A stretch of DNA of 64,000 bases from the NCBI RefSeq assembly GCF_002198115.1, contig NZ_NGNR01000001.1, forward strand, positions 624,369-688,368, in the 5' to 3' direction. The notes beneath the pieces are model-generated. The model did not search any database and was not told the origin of the DNA. It saw only the letters and a program-made list of their open reading frames with translations. This document shows, one piece after another, positions 16,796-26,251 of the stretch; position 1 is the first letter of the stretch; every line of letters begins with the position of its first letter. The stretch comes from Robiginitalea sediminis. Its GTDB lineage: Bacteria > Bacteroidota > Bacteroidia > Flavobacteriales > Flavobacteriaceae. The translations under genes were made by a program, and so were the position numbers.

Positions 16796-16803
16796 TACCT
16801 TTA
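16796..16803 (+). promoter_or_regulatory. -7 box 4 bases before GNAT gene ATG
   Basis: TACCTTTA (7 of 8 to TAnnTTTG) ends 4 bases before the ATG at 16808, predicting a leaderless transcript. The T-run of the upstream terminator lies about 22 bases upstream and may act as the -33 region. Confidence 0.45.
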
Positions 16804-16807
16804 GGCT

Positions 16808-17329
16808 ATGGAGCAACCCCCCAGCCTCAGAAGGTGCGAGCCCGAAGCCGTAGATTCGCTACGGGAGCTTTCCATCGAGACCTTTACCGATGCCTTCGCC
16901 GCAGATAATGATCCGCAGGATTTTGACGCCTACCTCGAAAAGGCCTTTAATACCCAACAATTGAGCGCCGAATTAGCGCGTCCCGGTATGCGCTTTTATT
17001 TCCTTATGGTAGGGGAGGCCCTGGCGGGCTATTTCAAGATCAATACCGGGAAGGACCAGACCGAACTCCAGGAAGCGAGCGGGATGGAATTGGAGCGGAT
17101 TTACGTGCGCACCCGATTCCAGGGCAGGGGCCTGGGCGCCTGGATGCTGCAGCAGGTAAAGCAGATGGCCAAAGGGGAGGGTAAGGCCTACCTCTGGCTG
17201 GGTGTCTGGGAAAAAAACACCCGGGCCATTGCGTTTTACCGCAGCCATGGTTTTGTTATTTTTGATAAGCATCCCTACTATATCGGCTCGGACCGGCAGA
17301 TGGACTGGATGATGCGACTGGACCTCTAA
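16808..17329 (+). CDS. GNAT family N-acetyltransferase
   Basis: 173 aa cytosolic acetyl-CoA-dependent acetyltransferase. The acetyl-CoA pyrophosphate loop is visible as RFQGRGLGAW within motif A (LERIYVRTRFQGRGLG). WLGVWEKNTRAIAFYRSHGF forms motif B. The N-terminal RRCEPEAVDSLRELSIETFT region resembles spermine/spermidine or PaiA-like acetyltransferases, but the substrate is not assignable. A stand-alone gene. Confidence 0.88.
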   Translation: MEQPPSLRRCEPEAVDSLRELSIETFTDAFAADNDPQDFDAYLEKAFNTQQLSAELARPGMRFYFLMVGEALAGYFKINTGKDQTELQEASGMELERIYVRTRFQGRGLGAWMLQQVKQMAKGEGKAYLWLGVWEKNTRAIAFYRSHGFVIFDKHPYYIGSDRQMDWMMRLDL

Positions 17330-17347
17330 CCCCCAAAACCCAACCCT

Positions 17348-18505
17348 ATGAGAACACGCATACTGGCTTTGTTTTGCCTTGCCCTCCTCAGCACTTCCGG
17401 CCTGTTGGCCCAAAATTGGTATTACCCGTCTTTCGGGGCCGCCTGGGAAACCCGGGCCCCCGAAACCTATGGCTGGGATGCAGAGGCCCTGCAAGAAGCC
17501 GTTGCTTTTGCCGAAGGGAATGAATACACCGGGTCCAGGGACCTCAGGCAGGCCATCCTGGAAGGTTTCAGGCGGGAGCCCTACCATGAAATCCTCGGCC
17601 CGGTCAAGAAACGGGGCGGCCCTGCCGGCATGATCCTTAAAAACGGGTACCTGGTGGCCTCCTGGGGAGACACCCGACGGGTCGATATGACCTTCAGTGT
17701 AACCAAGAGCTTCCTCTCCACCGTTGCCGGCCTCGCTGTAGACCGGGGGATGATCCCCGGTACGGATTCCAGGGTGGGGGAAACCATCTGGGACGGCACC
17801 TTTGAGGGGGAGCACAACGGGAAGATCACCTGGGCACACCTGTTGCAGCAGAACTCCGATTGGTCCGGTACCCTCTGGGGCCTGCACGATTGGGCGGACC
17901 GCCCACCCAACGAAGGGGGGATAGACGACTGGCGCAACCGGAAACTTATAGAACCCGGGACCGTTATGGAGTACAACGATGTTCGGGTCAACGTGCTGGC
18001 CTACTCGCTCACCCACTTGTGGCGGGCCCCATTACCGGCAGTTCTGAAATCCGATATCATGGACCCCATTGGGGCGTCCACCACCTGGAGGTGGTATGGC
18101 TATGACCATGCCTGGACGGTTATCGACGGCTACAAGGTCCAGTCGGTTACCGGAGGCGGGCATTCCGGGGCCGGGATTTTTATCAGTGCAGAGGACATGG
18201 CGCGTTTCGGGCTGTTGTTTCTTTCCAACGGGAAATGGGACGGGAAGGAATTGCTCAGCGAGGCGTGGATCCGGGAGGCTACCACCCCGTCTGCCCCCAA
18301 CCCGAATTACGGGCACATGTGGTGGCTTAACCAGGCCGGACCCCGGCAATGGGAAGGCGTGCCCGAGAGTGTCTATTATGCCGCCGGTTTTGGCGGGAAT
18401 TTCATTGTGGTAGCCCCCGAGCAGGACGTGGTCATGGTGCTGCGGTGGCTGGAGCCGTCCCAGATCGGGTCTTTTGTAGCGCAGGTCTTTGACGCCATGC
18501 GCTAG
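17348..18505 (+). CDS. Secreted serine hydrolase, beta-lactamase family
   Basis: 385 aa with a cleavable signal peptide (MRTRILALFCLALLSTSGLLAQ). The class C/DD-peptidase-like fold shows SVTKSF as SXXK (Ser near residue 118), EYND as the YXN motif (MEYNDVRVN) and GGHSGAGIF as the KTG-equivalent HSG. These place it with EstB/6-aminohexanoate-dimer-hydrolase-type esterases rather than true beta-lactamases. Periplasmic or exported. It follows the GNAT gene by 18 bases and may be co-transcribed. Its 3' end overlaps the convergent aminotransferase stop by 4 bases. Confidence 0.9.
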   Translation: MRTRILALFCLALLSTSGLLAQNWYYPSFGAAWETRAPETYGWDAEALQEAVAFAEGNEYTGSRDLRQAILEGFRREPYHEILGPVKKRGGPAGMILKNGYLVASWGDTRRVDMTFSVTKSFLSTVAGLAVDRGMIPGTDSRVGETIWDGTFEGEHNGKITWAHLLQQNSDWSGTLWGLHDWADRPPNEGGIDDWRNRKLIEPGTVMEYNDVRVNVLAYSLTHLWRAPLPAVLKSDIMDPIGASTTWRWYGYDHAWTVIDGYKVQSVTGGGHSGAGIFISAEDMARFGLLFLSNGKWDGKELLSEAWIREATTPSAPNPNYGHMWWLNQAGPRQWEGVPESVYYAAGFGGNFIVVAPEQDVVMVLRWLEPSQIGSFVAQVFDAMR

Positions 18506-19650
18506 AGGTTCCTCAGGATTGCCGCCGCCTTTTCCAGGGTCTCCCCGGATTTGGCGAAGCAAAAGCGCAGTTGGCGGTGGTCTTCCCGGTTGAGGTTGAA
18601 CACCGAGATGGGGATGGCTGCAACCCCGTGTTCCCGGGCCAGCCTTCGCGCAAATACCGTATCGGGTTCATCTGAAATCCCACTGTACTCCAGGAGTTGG
18701 AAATACGTGCCTGCCGCGGGTCGGAACCGGAACCTCGAGCCTTCCAGGGCCTGCAGAAAGGCATCCCTTTTTTCCTGGAAAAAAGCACCCAGGTTCAGGT
18801 AGCGCTGCGGGTCTTCCATATAACGGTATACGGCCCGCTGGGCCGGGTGGTTCACCGAGAAGACAATGTACTCGTGGAGCTTGCGGAATTCCCGCATCAG
18901 CGGTTCCGGGGCCATGCAATAACCCAATTTCCAGCCGGTAACGTGGAAGGTTTTCCCGAAGGAAGCACAGATAAAGCTCCGGTCCTTCAGACCTGGGAAT
19001 TTGCAAAAGCTCTGGTGCTCTTGCCCGTCAAAAACCAGGTGCTCGTAGGCCTCGTCGCTTAAGACCAGGATCTCGGTAGGGGCCAGCAATTCTTCCAGGC
19101 GTTTCAGGTCCGCTTCCCCCAGGACGGTCCCGCTGGGGTTGTGGGGGCTGTTGAGGATCAGCATCCTTGTACGCGGCCCGATGGCCTCTTGCAGCCCCTC
19201 CCAATCGATGCGGAACTGCGGTCCCTGGAGTTGCAGGAGAACCGGTACCCCGCCATGGGCCTTTACGGCCGGCTCGTAACAGTCGTAGGCCGGTTTAAAG
19301 ACGATGACCTCGTCCCCTTCCCGAATGGTGGCTGCAATGGCCGTAAAAATGGCCTGGGTGGCCCCGTTGGTTAGGGTAATTTCCGTTTCGGGGTCATAAT
19401 GGGCCCCATAGAGGTCCCGTGTCTTGGCTGCGATGGCTTCCCGCAGGGAAAACAACCCGGCCATGGGGGCATACTGGTTATGGCCCTCCTGCAGGGCTTC
19501 CTGCATGAGGCGGACCAGCTCCGGGTCCGTGCCGAAATCCGGGTAGCCCTGTGCCAGGTTGATGGCCCCGGTCTGTCGGGCTACCTGGTTCATGGTATCG
19601 AAAATGGAAGGTTCCCACTGTGGGAGTTTAGACGCAATAGGGGGTATCAC
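18502..19650 (-). CDS. PLP-dependent (methionine-type) aminotransferase
   Basis: 382 aa fold-type I aminotransferase close to E. coli YbdL, methionine/kynurenine transaminase-like. Visible are the substrate loop NLAQGYPDFGTDP, NGATQAIF before the cofactor-phosphate site, AYDCYEP (Tyr stacking PLP), NSPHNPSGT, LSDEAYEHLVFDG (Asp binding the pyridine N) and SFGKTFHVTGWKLGY with the Schiff-base Lys. The C-terminal Arg lies in LRFCFAKS. The frame starts with GTG at 19650. Likely a role in amino-acid catabolism or methionine salvage; monocistronic. Confidence 0.92.
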   Translation of the reverse strand: MIPPIASKLPQWEPSIFDTMNQVARQTGAINLAQGYPDFGTDPELVRLMQEALQEGHNQYAPMAGLFSLREAIAAKTRDLYGAHYDPETEITLTNGATQAIFTAIAATIREGDEVIVFKPAYDCYEPAVKAHGGVPVLLQLQGPQFRIDWEGLQEAIGPRTRMLILNSPHNPSGTVLGEADLKRLEELLAPTEILVLSDEAYEHLVFDGQEHQSFCKFPGLKDRSFICASFGKTFHVTGWKLGYCMAPEPLMREFRKLHEYIVFSVNHPAQRAVYRYMEDPQRYLNLGAFFQEKRDAFLQALEGSRFRFRPAAGTYFQLLEYSGISDEPDTVFARRLAREHGVAAIPISVFNLNREDHRQLRFCFAKSGETLEKAAAILRNL

Positions 19651-19678
19651 AGGCCGATGACTTTCCTATAAAAATAAG

Positions 19679-19706
19679 AAACCCCCACCGATTCCGGCAG
19701 GGGTTT
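19679..19706 (-). terminator. Terminator of the sdh operon
   Basis: AAACCCC/GGGGTTT 7-bp stem with a 14-nt loop, located 21 bases after the sdhB stop on the minus strand and followed by a T-rich stretch (CTTATTTTTATA). Confidence 0.7.
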
Positions 19707-19726
19707 ATCTATTATATAAAGCGGTC

Positions 19727-20473
19727 TTAGCCCTTGGTGGCAGCCATGAGGTACTCCCGGTTCATCCGGGCGATGTTCTCCAGGGAAATCCCCTTGGGAC
19801 ATTCAATCTCACAGGCCCCGGTATTGGTACAGTTCCCAAAACCTTCCAGGTCCATCTGGCGGACCATATTCAGTACCCGCTCGGTGGCCTCCACGCGGCC
19901 CTGGGGCAACAGGGCAAACTGGGATACCTTGGCCGAGGTAAAGAGCATGGCACTGGCGTTTTTACAGGCCGCCACACAAGCCCCGCAACCAATACAGGCA
20001 GCGGCATTGAAGGCATCGTCTGCGGCCTCTTTCTCAATAGGGATGGCGTTGGCGTCCACGGTGTTCCCGGAGGTGTTCACCGAGATATACCCACCGGCCT
20101 GCTGGATGCGGTCGAAGGACGACCGGTCTACCATCAGGTCCTTGATCACCGGGAAAGCTGTTGCCCGGAAGGGTTCTATGACAATGGTGTCGCCGTCGCT
20201 GAATTTGCGCATGTGCAGCTGGCAGGTGGTGATCAGGCGGTCCGGCCCGTGGGGCTCCCCGTTGATCATCAGGGAGCAGCTCCCGCAGATCCCTTCCCGG
20301 CAGTCGTGGTCGAAAACTACGGGGTCTTCGCCTTTTTCCACCAATTGCATATTCAGTACGTCCAGCATTTCCAGAAAGGACATGTCCCCCTCAACCCCGT
20401 CGATGGGGTACTCTACCATTTTGCCCGGGGACTTTGCATCCTTCTGGCGCCAAATTTTAAGTAAAAGCTTCAT
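19727..20473 (-). CDS. sdhB: Succinate dehydrogenase iron-sulfur subunit
   Basis: Carries electrons from SdhA to the membrane quinone site. 248 aa. The [2Fe-2S] ligands are in [15 protein letters not shown], the [4Fe-4S] in [17 protein letters not shown] and the [3Fe-4S] in [16 protein letters not shown]. The long N-terminal ferredoxin domain and length fit the type-B (Wolinella/Bacteroidota) enzyme. Last gene of sdhCAB; 8 bases follow the sdhA stop. Confidence 0.98.
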   Translation of the reverse strand: MKLLLKIWRQKDAKSPGKMVEYPIDGVEGDMSFLEMLDVLNMQLVEKGEDPVVFDHDCREGICGSCSLMINGEPHGPDRLITTCQLHMRKFSDGDTIVIEPFRATAFPVIKDLMVDRSSFDRIQQAGGYISVNTSGNTVDANAIPIEKEAADDAFNAAACIGCGACVAACKNASAMLFTSAKVSQFALLPQGRVEATERVLNMVRQMDLEGFGNCTNTGACEIECPKGISLENIARMNREYLMAATKG

Positions 20474-20481
20474 AGGCTTTA

Positions 20482-22485
20482 TTATTTGTAGCTTCTGGTT
20501 TTCAGTTCAATGTTTTCGAATTTCAGGTCTTCCTTGTGCAGCACGGCATCTTTGGGTTCCCCCTTGTATTCCCACGCCGCTACGTAGGTGAAATTCTCGT
20601 CGTCCCGGAGCGCTTCGCCCTCGGGGGTCTGGTATTCCTCCCGGAAGTGCCCGCCGCAGGATTCATTGCGGTGCAGGGCGTCCTTGGCAAAGAGCTCCCC
20701 GAGTTCGAGGAAATCGGCCACGCGACCGGCCTTCTCGAGTTCCGGGTTCATTTCGTCCATGCCCCCAGGGATGGAGACCTCGCGGTAGAACTCCTCGCGC
20801 AGCTGGGCAATCTCTTCGATAGCTTCCTTCAGCTCTTTTTCGTTCCGGGACATCCCGCACTTGTTCCACATGATCTTCCCGAGCTTTTTGTGGAAGTAGT
20901 CTACCGGTTTGGAGCCTTTATTGTTGACGAGTTTCTCCATCCGCTCCCGCACTTCCGCTTCAGCTTTGTCGAAAGCTTCGCTGTCTGTGGGGATGGGTCC
21001 GGTACGGATATCGTCGGCCAGGTAATCCCCAATGGTATAGGGCAGGACAAAGTAGCCATCGGCCAGCCCCTGCATCAGGGCTGAGGCTCCCAGGCGGTTG
21101 GCCCCGTGGTCGGAGAAATTGGCTTCCCCGGCGCAGTAGCAGCCCGGGATGGTGGTTTGCAGGTTGTAGTCTACCCAGAGCCCGCCCATGGTGTAGTGGA
21201 CGGCGGGGTAAATCATCATCGGGGTCTTATACGGGTTCTCGTCTACGATTTTCTCGTACATCTGGAACAGGTTGCCGTATTTGGCGGCGACTACCTCTTC
21301 GCCTAGGCGGGTGATGGTTTCCGCATCGGCATCCTTCATCCCGGAGGTGAGGGCTTTCTCTTTCCCGTAGCGCTGGATGGCAGCGGCAAAGTCCAGGTAT
21401 ACGGCCTCCCCTGTCTTGTTCACCCCAAAGCCGGCATCGCAACGCTCTTTGGCTGCGCGGGAGGCAACATCCCGGGGAACCAGGTTCCCGAAGGCCGGGT
21501 AGCGCCGCTCCAGGTAGTAATCGCGGTCTTCTTCGGCCAGCTGGGTGGGTTTGAGTTTCCCTTCCCGTATGGCTTTGGCGTCCTCCAGTTTTTTGGGCAC
21601 CCAGATCCGGCCGTCATTCCGGAGGGATTCGGACATCAGGGTGAGTTTGGACTGGTGTTCTCCGGAAACCGGGATACAGGTGGGGTGGATTTGCGTAAAG
21701 CAGGGGTTGGCGAAGAACGCGCCGCGGCGGTGGGCCCGCCAGGCTGCAGTCACATTGCTTCCCATGGCGTTGGTGGAGAGGAAAAATACGTTTCCATACC
21801 CCCCGGTGGCCAGGATTACCGCATGAGCGGAATGCCTTTCGATTTCCCCGGTAACCAGGTCGCGGGCAATAATCCCGCGCGCCTTGCCGTCTACCAGTAC
21901 CAGGTCCAGCATTTCATGCCGGTTGTAGGCTTTGATTTTCCCCCGGTTGATCTGCCGGTTCATGGCCGCATAGGCACCCAGCAGGAGCTGTTGCCCGGTT
22001 TGCCCCTTGGCGTAGAAGGTACGGGATACCAGTACCCCCCCGAAAGAGCGGTTGTCCAGCAGCCCTCCGTATTCGCGGGCGAAGGGCACCCCCTGGGCCA
22101 CACACTGGTCGATGATATTCACAGACTCCTCGGCCAGGCGGTACACGTTGGCTTCGCGGGAGCGGTAGTCACCCCCTTTTACGGTGTCGTAGAACAGCCG
22201 GTAAGGGCTGTCTCCATCCCCCTGATAGTTCTTGGCGGCATTGATTCCCCCCTGGGCAGCAATACTGTGCGCCCGCCGTGGGGAGTCCTGGTAGCAGAAG
22301 GTTTTCACATTGTACCCCAGTTCGGCCAGGGTTGCCGCAGCCGATCCTCCGGCAAGCCCGGTGCCGACTACGATAATGTCGATGTTCCGCTTGTTGGCAG
22401 GGCTCACCAGGTTGATGTCGTTTTTATGCTTGGTCCATTTCTCGGCCAGCGGGCCGGAGGGGACCTTAGAATCCAGGATTCCCAT
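20482..22485 (-). CDS. sdhA: Succinate dehydrogenase flavoprotein subunit
   Basis: Oxidises succinate to fumarate with covalently bound FAD. 667 aa, the longer Bacteroidota/epsilon type. It has the dinucleotide fold [20 protein letters not shown], the flavinylation region [16 protein letters not shown] (His), ATGGYGNVF, and [13 protein letters not shown] in the capping domain. [38 protein letters not shown] and the catalytic Arg region follow. Located 2 bases after sdhC. Part of the citric acid cycle and respiratory chain. Confidence 0.98.
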   Translation of the reverse strand: MGILDSKVPSGPLAEKWTKHKNDINLVSPANKRNIDIIVVGTGLAGGSAAATLAELGYNVKTFCYQDSPRRAHSIAAQGGINAAKNYQGDGDSPYRLFYDTVKGGDYRSREANVYRLAEESVNIIDQCVAQGVPFAREYGGLLDNRSFGGVLVSRTFYAKGQTGQQLLLGAYAAMNRQINRGKIKAYNRHEMLDLVLVDGKARGIIARDLVTGEIERHSAHAVILATGGYGNVFFLSTNAMGSNVTAAWRAHRRGAFFANPCFTQIHPTCIPVSGEHQSKLTLMSESLRNDGRIWVPKKLEDAKAIREGKLKPTQLAEEDRDYYLERRYPAFGNLVPRDVASRAAKERCDAGFGVNKTGEAVYLDFAAAIQRYGKEKALTSGMKDADAETITRLGEEVVAAKYGNLFQMYEKIVDENPYKTPMMIYPAVHYTMGGLWVDYNLQTTIPGCYCAGEANFSDHGANRLGASALMQGLADGYFVLPYTIGDYLADDIRTGPIPTDSEAFDKAEAEVRERMEKLVNNKGSKPVDYFHKKLGKIMWNKCGMSRNEKELKEAIEEIAQLREEFYREVSIPGGMDEMNPELEKAGRVADFLELGELFAKDALHRNESCGGHFREEYQTPEGEALRDDENFTYVAAWEYKGEPKDAVLHKEDLKFENIELKTRSYK

Positions 22486-22487
22486 AA

Positions 22488-23156
22488 TTAATGCGTTATC
22501 GGATTAAAATGATGGTAGAGGGCGATAAAAATAAAGAGCAACGGCACCACGATGGCGTAGAGCCGGGTGAAGTTGCGGATGCCCGGGCTGTATTTGTTGT
22601 TCAGTCCCATGGACTGGAACGAGGAGGCAAACCCATGCCAGAGGTGCAGGGCCAGCAGCACAAAGGAAACCACGTAGATGGCGGTCCGCCAGAACGGCTC
22701 GAATTTTTCGACGGTTTCCGCATAGTAGCGGGTGGGGTCCTGCGGGTTGGCTTCCACGTACTTGTAGGCGATTTCATGCACCCAGAAATCGTAGAAGTGG
22801 AGCCCCAGGAAGGCCAGGATCACTAAGCCGGAGATAATCATGTTCCGGGATACCCAGGGCGCGTTGGCGCTGCCCTTGTACTGCACGTACTTCACGGCCC
22901 GCGCCTTGCTGTTGCGCACCTCCAGGACAAAGCCCATCACAAAGTGCACAATGACCCCGGCAATGAGGATGGGTTGCATGATAAACTGCACGATTCCATT
23001 GTAGCCCATAAAATGGGACATGGTATTGAAGGTGTCCGGGCTCACCACCGAGGTAAAGTTGATGGTGACGTGAAGCAAAAGGAAGAGCACCAGGAAAAGC
23101 CCGGAAAGGGCCATCACGACCTTTCGGGCAATAGATGAGGATGCGAATCCGCTCAT
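22488..23156 (-). CDS. sdhC: Succinate dehydrogenase cytochrome b subunit
   Basis: Membrane anchor of a type-B succinate:quinone oxidoreductase. 222 aa with five predicted membrane helices (for example [20 protein letters not shown] and [15 protein letters not shown]). It carries His residues expected to ligate two b hemes ([31 protein letters not shown]). A single cytochrome subunit and no SdhD fits the menaquinone-linked form. First gene of the operon, with a consensus promoter directly upstream. Confidence 0.96.
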   Translation of the reverse strand: MSGFASSSIARKVVMALSGLFLVLFLLLHVTINFTSVVSPDTFNTMSHFMGYNGIVQFIMQPILIAGVIVHFVMGFVLEVRNSKARAVKYVQYKGSANAPWVSRNMIISGLVILAFLGLHFYDFWVHEIAYKYVEANPQDPTRYYAETVEKFEPFWRTAIYVVSFVLLALHLWHGFASSFQSMGLNNKYSPGIRNFTRLYAIVVPLLFIFIALYHHFNPITH

Positions 23157-23183
23157 AAGGAGTTGGTTTATTTTAAAGCCCTA

Positions 23184-23215
23184 CAAAAATACGTGCTGAA
23201 CGGCGTTTTAACAAA
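23184..23215 (-). promoter_or_regulatory. Promoter of sdhCAB
   Basis: Minus strand TTTG (23212-23215), 20-base spacer, TATTTTTG (23184-23191): a full match to the Bacteroidota -33/-7 consensus, with a leader of about 20 bases. Confidence 0.75.
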
Positions 23216-23333
23216 CTTTCGGCCGGGGGCTGCCCACATTTAGAACGGTTTTAAGAATTCTACCTGCGCAGTGGCTGCCATCGGTTAGGGGATTCCCCGA
23301 TTTTCCACGATATTGGGGGCCAGAACCCGGCCC

Positions 23334-24233
23334 ATGAAATCGCTCGACATCGGTATCCTTTCGGTAAGCCTTTCGGTGTATTCCACCCAGCGCCTGGTGG
23401 AAGAGGCCCGAAAGCGCGGCCACTATGCCGAACAGGTAGACCATTCGCGCTGTTCCGTCCTTTTGGGATGGGAAGGGGCGGGTATCCTGTACGAGGGGGA
23501 GGATATCTCCCGGTCCTTCGACCTGGTGATCCCGCGCATCGGGGCCAAGCTCACCCGGCATGGGGCGGCGGTGGTCAAGCAGTTCGAGAACCACGGGGTT
23601 TTCAGCACGGCCCGTTCCCTGGGGATCGCCCGGGCCCGCAACAAGGCCCGGACCCTGCAAATCATGGCCCGCAAGGGCATCCCCATCCCCAAAACACTGT
23701 TTTCCATCGATCCCGAAACCATTGCAGACCAGCTGGAGTTGCTGGGCGGACCGCCTGTGGTGGTCAAGCTGCAGGAAGGCACCCAGGGTCTGGGCGTCAT
23801 CCTGGCCGAGTCCCAGGCGTCCGCCCGGTCCCTGATCGATACCTTCTATAAAATGGACGCCGGCATCCTGGTCCAGGAATTCATCCGGGAGGCGGCGGGC
23901 GAAGACATCCGTATCCTGGTGGTAGGCAACCGGGTGGTGGCTGCTATGAAACGGCAGGGCGTGGAAGGGGATTTTCGGGCCAACGTCCACCGGGGCGGGA
24001 CGGCCCAGGCCGTATCCCTCAGCCCGAAGGAGGAAGCCATTGCCCTGGAGGCGGCCCGCCACCTGAGCCTGGGGGTTGCCGGGGTGGACCTGATCCGGTC
24101 GCAAACCGGCCCAAAACTCCTGGAGGTCAATGCCTCCCCCGGGCTACAGGGCATTGAAGCCGCCACAGGGGTCAATGTGGCGGAAGCCATCATCAAATAC
24201 GCGGAGGAACATGCCCACAGAAAAAGGAAATAA
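23334..24233 (+). CDS. rimK: RimK-like ATP-grasp alpha-L-glutamate ligase
   Basis: 299 aa from the ATG at 23334 (MKSLDIGILSVSL); an earlier ATG at 23313 would add seven atypical residues. ATP-grasp enzymes of the RimK family add glutamate to a carboxyl group. Motifs visible: SRSFDLVIPRIGA, NKARTLQIMARKGIPIPKT, PPVVVKLQEGTQGLGVILAE (the glycine-rich grasp loop), VQEFI and VDLIRSQTGPKLLEVNASPG (Mg2+/ATP ligands). No ribosomal S6 gene lies nearby. It overlaps the downstream AstE-like gene by 23 bases, so a shared pathway is likely, perhaps glutamylation and its reversal; the substrate is unknown. Confidence 0.88.
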   Translation: MKSLDIGILSVSLSVYSTQRLVEEARKRGHYAEQVDHSRCSVLLGWEGAGILYEGEDISRSFDLVIPRIGAKLTRHGAAVVKQFENHGVFSTARSLGIARARNKARTLQIMARKGIPIPKTLFSIDPETIADQLELLGGPPVVVKLQEGTQGLGVILAESQASARSLIDTFYKMDAGILVQEFIREAAGEDIRILVVGNRVVAAMKRQGVEGDFRANVHRGGTAQAVSLSPKEEAIALEAARHLSLGVAGVDLIRSQTGPKLLEVNASPGLQGIEAATGVNVAEAIIKYAEEHAHRKRK

Positions 24234-25179
24234 CACCCTGGAAATATCCGGGACCCCCATCCTTCCCGGGGAACGCAAGCGTGTGGAAATCCCCATCGGG
24301 CGCCTGCCCACCGGGACCCTTATCGACATCCCGGTATACGTCTTCAATGCCGAAAACCCCGGGCCGGTCCTGCTGGTTCAGGCCGGGTTGCACGGCGATG
24401 AAATCAACGGGGTGGAGGTGGTACGCCGGATGCTCCAGAAAAACCTGTTCCGGGTGACCCGGGGTGCGGTTATGGCCGTCCCGGTACTGAACATCTACGG
24501 GTTTATCCATTTTTCCCGGGACATGCCAGACGGCAAAGACGTCAACCGGAGTTTCCCGGGAAGTGAAAAGGGCTCCCTGGCCAAACGGATGGCTTACCAC
24601 TACCAGGAGCAGGTCATGCGGCAGATGGACCTGGCTGTGGACCTGCACACGGGCGGGGCCCAGCGCAGCAATTACCCCCAGGTCCGCTATACGCCCGGGG
24701 ACCCGCAGAGCCAAAGCCTGGCAGAAGCTTTTGGCGCCCCCCTGTATTTCGGGTCCAAGCTCATACGGGGGTCCTTCCGCAAGGCGGCCCACGACATGGG
24801 GAAACCCACCATTATCTATGAGGCCGGGGAGAGCAAGCGCTTCGACGAGCAGGCCATCCGGGAAGGCGTACAGGGCATCCTCCAGCTCATGCGGCACCTG
24901 GAGATGATCCATGCTGTACCCGCGCTCTATGCTGAGCGATACCCCTCGGTCCACGTGGCGCAACGGCGGTGGCTGCGCTCCCCTATGGCGGGGATGTTCA
25001 TCCCCGAGGTGATTAACGGCAGCCAGGTTTCCAAAGGCGCCACCCTGGGGATGGTGACCGACACCTATGCCCAGCGGGAGAAAAAGATACGGGCCCCTTA
25101 TGACGGGGTTATCCTTGCCTTAAACCACCAGGCGGTGGTCAACCAGGGCGATGCCTTGTTCCACATCGGGCATTCCTGA
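24211..25179 (+). CDS. Succinylglutamate desuccinylase/aspartoacylase-like
   Basis: 322 aa from the ATG at 24211 (MPTEKGNNTLEISG), overlapping rimK. Zn-dependent M14-like hydrolase. The zinc site is GLHGDEINGVEV (His and Glu) with VDLHTGG supplying the second His; FSRDMPDGKDVNRSFPG is the substrate region and YEAGES carries a catalytic Glu. A C-terminal all-beta domain (RSPMAGMF, then IRAPYDGVIL, then GDALFHIG) resembles a lipoyl/HlyD-like hammerhead, as is usual in this subfamily. RimK plus this enzyme is a recurring pair in marine bacteria. The actual substrate is unassigned. Confidence 0.87.
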   Translation: MPTEKGNNTLEISGTPILPGERKRVEIPIGRLPTGTLIDIPVYVFNAENPGPVLLVQAGLHGDEINGVEVVRRMLQKNLFRVTRGAVMAVPVLNIYGFIHFSRDMPDGKDVNRSFPGSEKGSLAKRMAYHYQEQVMRQMDLAVDLHTGGAQRSNYPQVRYTPGDPQSQSLAEAFGAPLYFGSKLIRGSFRKAAHDMGKPTIIYEAGESKRFDEQAIREGVQGILQLMRHLEMIHAVPALYAERYPSVHVAQRRWLRSPMAGMFIPEVINGSQVSKGATLGMVTDTYAQREKKIRAPYDGVILALNHQAVVNQGDALFHIGHS

Positions 25180-25199
25180 ACATTTAGAAAATGAAGCGT

Positions 25200-25784
25200 C
25201 TAGCCCTTTCGCTGGCGGCGGAGCCGTTTCGGGCCGTACCAGAGCCAGAATCCGGTAATGGTAAACAGGACCAGGGCCAGGGACATCAGGGAGGTATATA
25301 GGAGTTTAAAAACCCCGCCCCACCCGAGTAGATCATCTACGTAGGAGCCGTCGTGCAGGTTTTCAAACAAATCGCTGTTGCGCTTGCCGGCATGGAGGAT
25401 TTCCCCGCTGCCCCCATCGACCTGTATCCCGACAAACCCGGGGGTAAAGACCACTTTCAGCACGCCTTTGTCCGGGTCAGCTTCTAACCGGTCCAGGGCG
25501 TAGGCCTCTGCCGGATAGTGTTCGGTGTAATAGGCCTCGGCTGCCGCATAGAGTTTGTGCAGGGGCTTCCACTGGCGCAAGTCTGTTTGTGTTCCGGTAC
25601 GGGTCTTGGGCAGGATGAGGTCCCCGGTGTTTTTCTTCCACCCCAGCAACCCGCCGGTTACCGCAATGGCAAAAAAGAAGATGAACAAAAGGGCCCCGGT
25701 CCACCGGTGGATTTTACGGAAGACCCGCAGCAGGTATGCCTGGCGCTGCCTGGAACCGGATGAACTCTTATTCGTTTTGGACAT
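25200..25784 (-). CDS. PepSY-associated membrane protein
   Basis: 194 aa with an N-terminal membrane helix (HRWTGALLFIFFFAIAVTGG), a periplasmic PepSY-like domain (about 50-130, including FTPGFVGIQVDGGSGEIL) and a C-terminal helix (LYTSLMSLALVLFTITGFWL), ending in basic residues. The family occurs near iron or siderophore reductases, where it may act in membrane electron transfer. No such neighbour is present here. It is the third gene on this strand after the BNR protein and the DUF2721 gene. Confidence 0.85.
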   Translation of the reverse strand: MSKTNKSSSGSRQRQAYLLRVFRKIHRWTGALLFIFFFAIAVTGGLLGWKKNTGDLILPKTRTGTQTDLRQWKPLHKLYAAAEAYYTEHYPAEAYALDRLEADPDKGVLKVVFTPGFVGIQVDGGSGEILHAGKRNSDLFENLHDGSYVDDLLGWGGVFKLLYTSLMSLALVLFTITGFWLWYGPKRLRRQRKG

Positions 25785-25860
25785 TGGGATCGATTGGGGC
25801 GGGAAGATCGAAAATCCCCCTGAAACCCGCTGCTAAAAATGTGTTAAACGCCGGGTTTGC

Positions 25861-26250
25861 TCACGAACCCAGGTCCCGCAACTGGATACCCAGGGCCCTC
25901 GTGGAGAGCCTGACTTCCCAGAAGGACAACACCAGGGACACCATCAGGAAGATCAGGCTGAGCCCGAACACCCCATTGGCCCACATCCGGAGTTCCACAT
26001 AGATCAGGAACATGCTTACCGCCGCCAGCAGGAAACTGGCAATGGAGGTCGATTGCATGTCCTTGATGATCTGCAGGCGTCGGGTCAGGGATTGGATCTG
26101 CTGTTCCAGGGGGGTGGCCTGGGTTTGCCGGAACTCCCTGTGCAATTCGCGGATAAGGGCCGCGATGGCCAGGTAGCGGGCGTTGTAGGCCAGCATGCTC
26201 AGGGAAATGGCCGGGAACAGCAGGGCCGGGATGCTCAGGCTGAGTTCCAT
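25861..26250 (-). CDS. DUF2721 family membrane protein
   Basis: 129 aa with three predicted membrane helices: LSIPALLFPAISLSMLAYNA, then ASFLLAAVSMFLIYVEL and GVFGLSLIFLMVSLVLSFW. A charged cytosolic helix lies between the first two (RELHREFRQTQATPLEQQI). This matches the DUF2721 layout. Function unknown. It starts one base after the stop of the BNR protein, so the two are surely co-transcribed. Confidence 0.85.
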   Translation of the reverse strand: MELSLSIPALLFPAISLSMLAYNARYLAIAALIRELHREFRQTQATPLEQQIQSLTRRLQIIKDMQSTSIASFLLAAVSMFLIYVELRMWANGVFGLSLIFLMVSLVLSFWEVRLSTRALGIQLRDLGS

Positions 26251-26251
26251 C

